Below, piece by piece: positions 1-7,053 of a stretch of DNA of 14,492 bases; within the stretch, counting starts at the first letter, position 1; each line of letters starts with the position of its first letter. The stretch is from Parvularculaceae bacterium. Lineage in GTDB: Bacteria > Pseudomonadota > Alphaproteobacteria > Caulobacterales > Parvularculaceae. Both the position numbers and the translations under genes were made by a program. The stretch lies in assembly GCA_004213235.1 (NCBI GenBank), contig SHAI01000031.1, forward strand, positions 1 to 14,492. The letters run 5' to 3'. The notes under the pieces are model-generated. The model was not told the origin of the DNA and did no database searches. It was given only the letters and a program-made list of their open reading frames with translations.

Positions 1-33
1 GGCCTGTTGCAAGTTACAGATGACGTCCCCGTA

Positions 34-1158
34 TCAAAAGCTGATCTGCACTTTCAGACCCGCAGAAACAGCCGAGTTTCCATCGAACGTCCCGCGCTGG
101 GCGCCGGAGGTGCTTGGCAGGGCTGCGCCAAAATCAGTGTAGCGAATGCCGCCGCTGATCTTGATTGTCTCAGTTGCCTGGTAGGATGCGCCAACGGACA
201 CGAATGTCGCGCCATTGGTTGCGCCCAGAGGCGAAACGAGGTCGTCCTCGCCTTTTTGCTCCCAACCGACAGACAGGCTGCCTGCCCATTTTTCGTTAAA
301 GCGCCGTCCCACACCAAGTTCCGCGTTCCACGCATTTTCAAGGTCGGTCAGTGATGCTTCTGGATTCGTCGTAATCGTGCGCAGCCCCACTGGTGAAACC
401 GACGTTGCACTGTAGTGAGAAAACCGCAGAGATCCGAACAAAAGTGTGTCAGCGGCAATCCCGCTCTGGAATGAAACTGCGATGGTTTCGGGAGTCGTTA
501 CTTCGGTTGTCGATGTGATAGCGGACGCGCCGGGAGGTGTCTCCAGCGTGTCCATCTTATGGTCAATCTCGGAATGGTAGGTCAGAGCAACGCGCAGGGC
601 AATTTGAGGGATTTCATATGCCGCGCCTATCATGTAACCGACAGCGCTGTCGTTAGAAAATGCGGCGTTATATCCAGACAGACCGCCATAAGCTGCCCCG
701 CGCAGCGTTACATCCGCGCTCACGCTTTGATAAACAATCCCACCATGTGCCGATATGTTCTCGTTGAATTTGTAGCGCGCAAAACCGGTGATCGCGTGCG
801 AATCCACGGTTGCGGCCGTGCCGGACAGCAGCGGAGCCGAGGATGCGTATAATATGTCCGCGCCATAGGGTTCATCAATGATCACTCCCAAAGCAAGTGT
901 ATCACTGAGTTCATAGCGCAAGCCCGCGCCCCAAATACGGAACGTATCGGCAATGTTGCCAGTCGGAAGTTGGCCTAGTCCTATATCCTCCTCTGTGCCG
1001 TCAATGCTTGGATCCGCATAGCCCGCACTGAATTCGAGCATATTTCCGGATTCAAAGATAAGCCCTGTCGGCCGTCCTGAACGGTCCAAACCGACTGCGT
1101 AAGCGGCTTATGATGTAACGACCAGCAAGGCCGCCGCACCTAATGTGTGGGTGTTCAT
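34..1158 (-). pseudogene. FadL/OMPP1-family outer-membrane transporter, stop codon in signal peptide
   Basis: This frame encodes a FadL-like beta-barrel that would carry long-chain fatty acids or other hydrophobic compounds across the outer membrane. Just after the predicted signal peptide the sequence reads GLDRSGRPTGLIFESGN, typical of the FadL N-terminal region. The body alternates short polar and aromatic strands, and the protein ends in Phe (VQISF), as outer-membrane proteins do. A good ribosome site (GGAG) precedes ATG at 1158, which opens a normal signal peptide (MNTHTLGAAALLVVTS). Codon 17 is then TAA (1108-1110), after which AAYAVGLDRSG continues in the same frame for about 357 residues with no further damage. 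The only other start is a TTG at 1089, which would lack the signal peptide, so it cannot give a functional porin. Expected full length is about 374 residues, normal for the family. Either a recent nonsense mutation, a sequencing error, or stop readthrough; family call sure, functional status not. Confidence 0.8.
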
Positions 1159-1414
1159 TTTGATTTCTCCGTGGTGAGCAGTGCCGTGAGTTTTGTGCCC
1201 CGCCGACGCCTACAATTCCAAAATTGGCCCAAGTGCGCCAATATTGACCAAAGGGCATGTGAGGGCCGTTATGTGGGGGGCATCGCCAGACCGTGATATT
1301 TTTACAACTAAAGCGTTTGGCGAAATAACTGAAACATCGAACATCACGCGATGCCTTGAAATTTTTGATTGCAGGCAGCGACAGGTGATGCGCGACATCG
1401 CAAAACGCTCTATT
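1159..1414. other. Intergenic region upstream of fadL-like gene
   Basis: This 256-base gap separates the EamA gene from the fadL-like gene, both on the minus strand. It should hold the promoter of the fadL-like gene, but no convincing -35/-10 pair is visible. Near the EamA stop, AAACGC (1403-1408) and GCGTTT (1426-1431) could pair as a weak terminator stem with a short T-run on the minus strand. Repeated TTGG/CCAA half-sites occur at about 1220-1255. No gene is supported here. Confidence 0.4.
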
Positions 1415-2290
1415 TCAGGTGTTTCGCGTTTCGGCTAAGATGTTGATGTAGTTTCCGGCGAATATGATGACTGCGCCGATAAACACCCATAAATCAACCA
1501 CTTCACCATATGCCAGCATTCCGACAACAGCAATGGTCGGCAAACGAATAAAGTCGATCGGCACGACCACAGTTGCTGGCGCAATAGACAGGGCGTTGGT
1601 CAGACAGAAATGCGCCAACAGACCTGCCAGCCCGATCATGATCACCAGGGGCAATGTTATTGCATCTGGCCAAGCGATATCGCCATCGTATCCTGCCATG
1701 ACCAGACCCATCACCAATTGCATGGCTGTCAGCCAGAACAAGATGGATGTGATACCTTCTGTGCGCGTCAGCCGTTTGGTCAGCATCATCGTAACAGCAA
1801 AAAAGATTGCAGAAGAGGCGGCCGTGACGATCCCGGCATTCAAGCCAGACATATCCGGCTGCGCAACGATAAGAATGCCGATGAAACCCATGACGGCGGC
1901 AAGTCCGCGCACGGCTGTCAACCGCTCACCCAGGACCAGCGGGCTCAGCACGATAACCCAGATGGGCGAGGTAAACTCAAGCGCGAACACCTGCGCCAGG
2001 GGGATTACGGTCACCGCATAGAACCACAGGTTTTGCCCGGTAAAGTGAGCCAGATTGCGAACGACATGAGTGCCGATCTGATCCGCCCTGATGTCGCGCC
2101 ATGTCCCGGTCAGAACCGCAAGCAAGATCACGATGATCACGCCGACAACACTTCGGTACAGCATGATTTCAAACGTATCCAGAGACGCACTGATCTCGCG
2201 CCCAGCCACGGCCATGGACGAAAAAGACGCAATGGAACCAGACATCCACAGAGCGGCTTTGAAAACGGGGTTCATTTTACGTTTGCGCAT
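1415..2290 (-). CDS. EamA/DMT-family inner-membrane transporter
   Basis: A 291-residue integral membrane protein of the drug/metabolite transporter superfamily, the usual length for a two-EamA-repeat permease of about ten transmembrane helices. Hydrophobic segments run almost the whole length, for example VVGVIIVILLAVLTG near residue 50 and the C-terminal LWVFIGAVIIFAGNYI. The stretch with FTGQNLWFYAVTVIPLAQVFAL followed by SPIWVIVLSPLVLGE is typical of the end of the first EamA repeat. The substrate cannot be told; family members export amino acids, nucleobases or other metabolites. The start at 2290 is chosen because GGGGAA lies about eight bases upstream; a second ATG five codons later has no ribosome site. 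The gene is divergent from the ialB-like gene and precedes the fadL-like gene on the same strand. A structured leader sits directly in front of its ribosome site. Confidence 0.9.
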   Translation of the reverse strand: MRKRKMNPVFKAALWMSGSIASFSSMAVAGREISASLDTFEIMLYRSVVGVIIVILLAVLTGTWRDIRADQIGTHVVRNLAHFTGQNLWFYAVTVIPLAQVFALEFTSPIWVIVLSPLVLGERLTAVRGLAAVMGFIGILIVAQPDMSGLNAGIVTAASSAIFFAVTMMLTKRLTRTEGITSILFWLTAMQLVMGLVMAGYDGDIAWPDAITLPLVIMIGLAGLLAHFCLTNALSIAPATVVVPIDFIRLPTIAVVGMLAYGEVVDLWVFIGAVIIFAGNYINILAETRNT

Positions 2291-2304
2291 GAATTTCCCC
2301 GCCA

Positions 2305-2344
2305 GAGGCAGTCGGGGGTGATCCCGGCACCCATCCTGTGCCTC
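2305..2344 (-). promoter_or_regulatory. Hairpin just upstream of the EamA ribosome site
   Basis: On the minus strand, directly before the Shine-Dalgarno of the EamA gene, two nested inverted repeats can pair. The outer arms are GAGGCA (2305-2310) and TGCCTC (2339-2344). The inner arms are GGGTG (2316-2320) and CACCC (2328-2332), with a 5-by-6 base internal loop between them. No T-run follows, so it is not a simple terminator; its place suggests control of translation initiation. I do not recognise a known riboswitch class. Whether the whole hairpin is transcribed is unknown because no clear promoter was found upstream. Confidence 0.35.
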
Positions 2345-2440
2345 GATAAACGGAAAGTAGAAATCAACTCAAACCTTTCAGAACTTGCCCGGGTGAGGGC
2401 GCGGTAAGCGGTCTTTCCGCATCTTTCAAAATTTTGCGCT

Positions 2441-2470
2441 TTGACGCTGACACTTTGTTCCGGTCATGCT
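2441..2470 (+). promoter_or_regulatory. Candidate promoter of the ialB-like gene
   Basis: A -35-like TTGACG (2441-2446) is followed after 18 bases by CATGCT (2465-2470), a weak -10. It would start transcription about 30 bases before the ATG at 2507. The -35 is good and the -10 poor, so this is only a candidate. Confidence 0.3.
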
Positions 2471-2506
2471 AGCAGTTTGTCAATCGAAACGAATACCGTA
2501 TCTGAT

Positions 2507-3109
2507 ATGCGAACGACCTTGATTGCCCTTTCCCTGTACCTCGTATTGCCGATTTCGACCATGGCACAGACTGCGTGAACCGACACGACAGAAACGCAAA
2601 TCCCTTCAGTTGAAGACCAGCTCAGCTTTGCCGACGACAATAGCGGTGAACCAAAGGTCGGTGAAACTTATATTGGCGACGAATATGGCGATTGGGAAAT
2701 GCGCTGTATCAAGACAGAAGACGGCGATGATCCCTGCCAGATGTATCAGTTGATGTCCGATAGCGAGGGCACGCCAATTGCGGAAATCGCGATTTTTCGT
2801 CTGCCCGAAGGGGGGCGGGCCGTGGCTGGCGCAACTGTGACTGTTCCGTTGGAAACATCGCTCACGGATCAGCTGTCTATGCAGGTGGATGGCGGTTCAC
2901 TGCGCAGATACCCTTTTGCATTTTGCAATCAAATCGGATGCTATTCAAGAATCGGCTTCATTGCTGCCGAGGTCAACGAATTCAAACGTGGCAATACCGC
3001 CGAGTTGAACATCGTTCCGGCCTTGGCACCAAACCAGAATGTGCGTGTTTTGATGTCTCTGGCCGGCTTTACGGCCGCATATGACAAAACGTCGATCACA
3101 GACCGATGA
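2507..3109 (+). pseudogene. IalB-family (invasion-associated locus B) periplasmic protein, stop codon after signal peptide
   Basis: The frame encodes an IalB-family protein, named after a Bartonella invasion protein but widespread in free-living alphaproteobacteria, where its role is unclear. Family marks are GDEYGDWEMRC, the paired cysteines around PFAFCNQIGCYSRIGF, and the C-terminal SLAGFTAAYDK. Translation from ATG 2507 gives a clear signal peptide (MRTTLIALSLYLVLPISTMA) and QTA. Codon 24 is then TGA (2576-2578), and the same frame continues undamaged to 3109, for 200 codons before the normal stop. ATG 2699 lies inside the conserved domain and would remove the export signal, so it is not a credible natural start. 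No strong Shine-Dalgarno precedes 2507. The stop could be a single C-to-T change (CGA to TGA), a sequencing error or a recoded codon. The gene is convergent with the ABC operon that ends at 3201. Confidence 0.8.
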
Positions 3110-3150
3110 CCGAAAGTGTCTTGTACAGCGTCCTGCGTTTGATCGGTAAC

Positions 3151-3189
3151 AAAAGAACGCGTCCGCTCGGTCCGGTCGAACGCGTTTTT
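3151..3189. terminator. Two-way rho-independent terminator between convergent genes
   Basis: Arms at 3153-3162 and 3180-3189 pair as a 10-base stem with one G-U pair; the core is AACGCGT/ACGCGTT, and the loop is 17 bases. The plus strand ends in TTTTT (3185-3189), and AAAA at 3151-3154 provides a T-run on the minus strand. It lies between the ends of the ialB-like gene and the ABC ATPase gene, so it can serve both. Confidence 0.65.
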
Positions 3190-3200
3190 CGCATTGTGCT

Positions 3201-4196
3201 TCAGCGCAGACGCGTTCCATCCTGTGCAAAGGCGTATGTTCGGTCTGGTTTAAACGCAAGTCGCAGCTCCGAATCCTGGTCTACTTTATGCTGGCCGAAC
3301 AATCGCGCGGTGATTTGGTGACCTTCAACATGGGCGATGATATTTGTATCGCCACCCAGATGTTCGACATGGCTGACGCGAACCAAAAGTGGGCCATCTT
3401 TTGATATGAACAGATCCTCTGGCCGGATGCCGATTGTGTTGTTGTTGGCACCGTCGAGCACGCTTTCGGGCAGAAAATTCATGGATGGCGAGCCCAGAAA
3501 ACCGGCCACAAACTTGTTGGCAGGATTGTTGTAAAGCTCCATCGGGCTGCCTATTTGCTCGACGCGGCCGTCGCGCAGAACGACAATCTTGTCGGCCAGC
3601 GTCATGGCTTCGGTCTGGTCGTGGGTCACATAGACCATCGAAGCGCCCAGCTGTTTGTGCAGGTTTGCAATCTCGATCCGGGTGTTCATGCGCAAGGCCG
3701 CATCGAGGTTGGACAGGGGTTCATCGAAGAGAAAGAGTTTGGGTTCACGAACAATAGCGCGCCCGATTGCAACCCGCTGTCGTTGGCCCCCGGACAGCTC
3801 GGATGGAAAGCGATCCAGATAAGCCTCGAGATTCAACATCTTGCTCGCTTTTTCGATCCTGGCGTCAATTGTGCTTTTGGGTTGGCGTTCCTGTTTCAGG
3901 GCCAAAGACATGTTTTTGCGGACGTTGAGGTGCGGGTAAAGCGCATAGCTTTGAAACACCATCGCGATGCCGCGTTTGGACGGTGGAACGACATTTACCA
4001 TGTCTTCGCCAATCTGAATGTCACCGGATGTTGCGTCTTCCAAACCCGCAATCACGCGCAGCAATGTTGACTTGCCACAGCCAGATGGGCCCACAAAGAC
4101 AACAAACTCCCCGTCTTCGACGTCAATATTGATATCCTTCAGAACATGGATATTTCCAAAGGATTTATGGACGTTTTTGAGAGATAGCGCAGTCAT
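3201..4196 (-). CDS. Sugar ABC transporter ATP-binding protein (MalK/UgpC type)
   Basis: This 331-residue cytoplasmic ATPase powers the sugar importer encoded upstream. All motifs are intact: Walker A GPSGCGKST (36-44), Q-loop at Gln82, ABC signature LSGGQ (134-138), Walker B LFLFDEP (154-160) and switch His192 in YVTHDQTEAM. Residues from about 235 form a shortened C-terminal OB-fold/TOBE domain, with GIRPEDL typical of MalK-like proteins. At 331 residues it is slightly shorter than E. coli MalK (371). Its ATG overlaps the stop of the oxidoreductase gene by four bases (ATGA at 4193-4196), so translation is probably coupled. It is the last gene of the murQ-led operon, followed by the terminator at 3151-3189. 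Substrate follows from context: amino sugars. Confidence 0.95.
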   Translation of the reverse strand: MTALSLKNVHKSFGNIHVLKDINIDVEDGEFVVFVGPSGCGKSTLLRVIAGLEDATSGDIQIGEDMVNVVPPSKRGIAMVFQSYALYPHLNVRKNMSLALKQERQPKSTIDARIEKASKMLNLEAYLDRFPSELSGGQRQRVAIGRAIVREPKLFLFDEPLSNLDAALRMNTRIEIANLHKQLGASMVYVTHDQTEAMTLADKIVVLRDGRVEQIGSPMELYNNPANKFVAGFLGSPSMNFLPESVLDGANNNTIGIRPEDLFISKDGPLLVRVSHVEHLGGDTNIIAHVEGHQITARLFGQHKVDQDSELRLAFKPDRTYAFAQDGTRLR

Positions 4197-5224
4197 ACCA
4201 GAGTGTCTTTCAGGTTGATGGATTGGCCGGTTCGGATGCTCTCATCCGCAGCCAGGCAAATGGCGAGGGATGTGATGGCATCCTGATTGTGGCGCTTGAG
4301 GTCAGCGTCTTGCCGAATTGCGTCGACCATAAAGGCTTGTTCGGCATCACATAATTCCTGATGGCCGGGCTCGCCCGGCATGTCGATCGTCTGGTCGCCA
4401 TCACTGCGGTGGACAAGGATGCTACCAACCTTTGTGTGTCCATCAACATTCGCAGACGCGCCCTTGTTTCCATCCGTGATCGAGACCGCACCATTTGGAG
4501 AGACGATATCTTTTACAAAGAATGCCGTCTCCGACATCATCGGGCCCCATCCGGCCTCATACCACCCGACCGAGCCATCGTCGAAATAGACCTGGAACTG
4601 GCCATAATTGTACATGTCGGCCGCGATTTCGTCTGACAACCGCAGGCCCATTGCATTGACGCGAATTGGCTGAGCGTCAGTGATCTGGCACATGACATCG
4701 ACATAATGCACGCCGCAATCGACGATGGGGGAGGTCGTTTCCATTAACGCCTTGTGCGTTTTCCATTCCGCGCCTGTCGATTGTTGATTGAGGTTCAAAC
4801 GGAACACAAACGGACCGCCCAAATTGCGCGCTTCTTTGATCAGCCGCATCCAGGACGGATGGTGGCGCAAGATGTAGCCAATGACGAGCTTCCGGTTCGT
4901 TTTACGCGCTTTTTCAACGACATGTTTTGCGCCGTTAACCGTCATGGCCAGCGGTTTCTCTACAAAAACATGGGCCCCTGCATCCATTGCCGCACAGGCA
5001 TAATCCACATGCGTATCTATATATGTGGCGATCACCATCAGATCCGGCGCAAGCGCCAGACCCTCTTCAAAGGTTTCGAAAAGGGGGTATTCAGCGAGCG
5101 CATTGGGCAGGTCGACCCGCGATCTGTTCACAAGGCCTATGACCTCGACATCGGGGTGGTTGTGCAGGGCGAGCGCGTGGCTACGCCCCATATTGCCAAG
5201 GCCGGCGATGACGGCTTTGATCAT
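4193..5224 (-). CDS. Gfo/Idh/MocA-family NAD(P)-dependent oxidoreductase
   Basis: A 343-residue soluble enzyme. An N-terminal Rossmann fold opens with the dinucleotide motif GLGNMG (8-13). EKP (89-91) supplies the family's catalytic Lys90, and D169-x-G-x-H173-x-x-D176 matches the family's active-site motif, so it looks catalytically competent. The start at 5224 is chosen because AGGAG lies nine bases upstream, and the ATG overlaps the permease stop (ATGA); an open frame continues to 5431 but only antisense-like sequence is added. It also overlaps the ATPase gene downstream by four bases. Members oxidise or reduce sugars and inositols; some, such as GH109 glycosidases and levoglucosan dehydrogenases, use NAD for glycosidic or anhydro-sugar chemistry. 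Its place between the permease and ATPase genes ties it to the imported sugar, but the reaction is unknown. Confidence 0.9.
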   Translation of the reverse strand: MIKAVIAGLGNMGRSHALALHNHPDVEVIGLVNRSRVDLPNALAEYPLFETFEEGLALAPDLMVIATYIDTHVDYACAAMDAGAHVFVEKPLAMTVNGAKHVVEKARKTNRKLVIGYILRHHPSWMRLIKEARNLGGPFVFRLNLNQQSTGAEWKTHKALMETTSPIVDCGVHYVDVMCQITDAQPIRVNAMGLRLSDEIAADMYNYGQFQVYFDDGSVGWYEAGWGPMMSETAFFVKDIVSPNGAVSITDGNKGASANVDGHTKVGSILVHRSDGDQTIDMPGEPGHQELCDAEQAFMVDAIRQDADLKRHNQDAITSLAICLAADESIRTGQSINLKDTLV

Positions 5225-6060
5225 TTCACGGCTCCTGAGGTGATCCCGCGAATAAGCTGTCGCGAAAAAATAACGTAGAGGGTGAGAACAGGCAAAATTG
5301 CCATCGAAAGGGCGGACAGGACCGCATTCCAATCGGTTACAAACTGTCCGATAAAGACCTGACTGCCTAATGTGAGCGTCTTGGTCTCCTCGGCCGGGGC
5401 AAGGATCAGCGGGAACCAAAGGTCGTTCCAAATCGGGATCATGTTGAAAACGGCCACTGTTGCCATGGCGGGACGGACCAATGGCAAAACAAGCTTTAAG
5501 AAAATGGCATATTCGCTCAGCCCATCGATCCGCGCGGCATTTTTCAGATCATCTGAAACCTGACGCATAAACTCACTAAGGATGAAAATCGCGAGCGGCA
5601 GACCTTGGGCCGTATAGACCAGGATCAGCGCCCAGAGCGTGTTCACCAGCCCTGTGGCGACCATCATATCCAAAATGGCGACGGTACCGATCCGGATCGG
5701 GATCATGATCCCCAAGGCCAGATAAAGCCCCATCAAGAGGTTGCCCTTGAACCGGTATTCCGCAAGTGCAAACGCTGCCATCGCACCAAAAAGCAGCACG
5801 AAAAACAACGATGCAACAGTCACGATCATAGAGTTCTGGAAGTAAAGAAAGAAATCCCCCTGCGTAAAGACCGTCTCATAACCAATCAGCGAAAAGCTCT
5901 CTGAGTTGGGCAAGGCGAGCGGTTCGCGGAAGATGGACCTGCGATCCTTGAAGCTGTTGATGATGATCACGAAGACCGGGAAGAGTGCGATCAAGGTATA
6001 AAGGATCAGCGCGCCATGCATCGCAGCCGTGTTATAGGGATTTGCGCGTGCTTTATTCAT
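5221..6060 (-). CDS. Sugar ABC transporter permease (MalG type)
   Basis: A 279-residue inner-membrane permease, the smaller of the two channel subunits, with about six transmembrane helices starting at residues 16-35. The cytoplasmic EAA loop that docks on the ATPase is at 172-197 (LKNAARIDGLSEYAIF then LPLVRP). The length is normal for MalG-type (CUT1) permeases. The start lies nine bases after the end of the MalF-type gene; the ribosome site is weak, so translation is probably coupled. Its stop overlaps the start of the oxidoreductase gene (ATGA). Confidence 0.93.
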   Translation of the reverse strand: MNKARANPYNTAAMHGALILYTLIALFPVFVIIINSFKDRRSIFREPLALPNSESFSLIGYETVFTQGDFFLYFQNSMIVTVASLFFVLLFGAMAAFALAEYRFKGNLLMGLYLALGIMIPIRIGTVAILDMMVATGLVNTLWALILVYTAQGLPLAIFILSEFMRQVSDDLKNAARIDGLSEYAIFLKLVLPLVRPAMATVAVFNMIPIWNDLWFPLILAPAEETKTLTLGSQVFIGQFVTDWNAVLSALSMAILPVLTLYVIFSRQLIRGITSGAVK

Positions 6061-6069
6061 CGGGTCGGC

Positions 6070-6984
6070 TCACATCTGATATCTGCGCATGCGTGTCTGG
6101 ATACCAAACAGGTAGATGCATACGCCAATAAGGATGACGATGAACATGCCGCTTGCAATGGCAGACCCCATATGCGGATCGCCAAGCTGAAGTTGGAACC
6201 CAAAGAACGTCCGGTACATGAAGGTGCCGAGAATATCCGTGGAATAGTCGGGCCCCGCGAGGGCGCCTTGCGCCGCATAGATCAAGTCGAACGCGTTGAA
6301 ATTCCCGACGAAGGTGAGAATGGAGATGATGCCAATGGACGGCAAAATGAGGGGAAGTTTGATTTTCCAAAAGGCGGACAACCCGGTGATGCCATCGACT
6401 TCTCCCGCCTCCAGGATTTCGTCAGGAATTGTGATCAGGGCCGCGTAGATCAGCATCATGGGGATGCCGACGAACTGCCAGACTGAAACCAAGGCCAGTG
6501 TTGTCAGCGCGTATTCTTCTTTGCCCAACCATGGGGCATAGAGCGATTTCAATCCGATCCAGTCCAGCATGTCGGGCGCGATGCCCCAGATGGGTGACAG
6601 GATCAGCTTCCATGCAAAGCCGACGATAACAAAGGACAGGATCGTCGGGATAAAGATGGCCGAGCGGTATAGGACCGCAAAGCGCAGGCGGGGATGGCTC
6701 AGCAGCGCCGCCAGTGCAATGCCGATGGGATTTTGCACCAGCATGTGGATCACGAAGAACCAGAAGTTGTTGCCCAGCGCATTCCAGAATTGGTCAGCCC
6801 AGATCGGATCAAAAAACAGGGTGCGGAAATTGTCGAGGCCAACAAAGACCCGCTCTTGGTCGATGCGCGTGTACAGGGCCAGCCGAAGCGTGTTGAACAG
6901 CGGGAACATCATCACGGCCGTGTAGACAAGGACGGCCGGTGTCAGAAACACGAGGATATGCCAGCGGATGCGGGCCCTTTTCAT
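6070..6984 (-). CDS. Sugar ABC transporter permease (MalF type)
   Basis: A 304-residue inner-membrane permease with an N-terminal membrane anchor at 8-27 and further hydrophobic helices to about residue 294. The EAA loop is at about 189-212, reading EILEAGEVDGITGLSAF then KLPLILP. It pairs with the MalG-type subunit encoded directly downstream. GGAG precedes the ATG at 6984 by about nine bases. It is separated from the binding-protein gene by 69 bases that contain a strong hairpin, which probably lowers permease synthesis relative to the binding protein. Confidence 0.93.
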   Translation of the reverse strand: MKRARIRWHILVFLTPAVLVYTAVMMFPLFNTLRLALYTRIDQERVFVGLDNFRTLFFDPIWADQFWNALGNNFWFFVIHMLVQNPIGIALAALLSHPRLRFAVLYRSAIFIPTILSFVIVGFAWKLILSPIWGIAPDMLDWIGLKSLYAPWLGKEEYALTTLALVSVWQFVGIPMMLIYAALITIPDEILEAGEVDGITGLSAFWKIKLPLILPSIGIISILTFVGNFNAFDLIYAAQGALAGPDYSTDILGTFMYRTFFGFQLQLGDPHMGSAIASGMFIVILIGVCIYLFGIQTRMRRYQM

Positions 6985-7008
6985 GGGGCAATCTCCGGAA
7001 TTGAAAGA

Positions 7009-7033
7009 CCCCGGGCGCAGGCCGCGCCCGGGG
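7009..7033 (-). terminator. Intercistronic hairpin between binding-protein and permease genes
   Basis: A perfect 10-base inverted repeat (CCCCGGGCGC at 7009-7018, GCGCCCGGGG at 7024-7033) with a five-base loop lies between the binding-protein stop (7054) and the MalF-type start (6984). On the minus strand it is followed by TCTTTC, only a weak T-run. This fits partial termination or protection of the 3' end of the upstream mRNA, as known for the malE-malF gap in enteric bacteria. Confidence 0.65.
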
Positions 7034-7053
7034 CAGTAAGCAGCTCAGGGAGG

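Noticed and set aside
34..1089. TTG at 1089 as the true start of the FadL-like gene
   Set aside because: It has no ribosome site and would delete the signal peptide; a perfect ribosome site plus signal peptide lies upstream at 1158, broken only by TAA.
1610..2407. 265-codon plus-strand frame opposite the EamA gene
   Set aside because: Low-complexity His/Gln/Arg-rich translation typical of antisense frames; the minus strand encodes a clear membrane transporter.
5225..5431. Longer start (5431) for the Gfo/Idh/MocA gene
   Set aside because: The extra 69 residues overlap the permease gene and lack homology; ATG 5224 has a ribosome site and places the Rossmann motif at residue 8 as expected.
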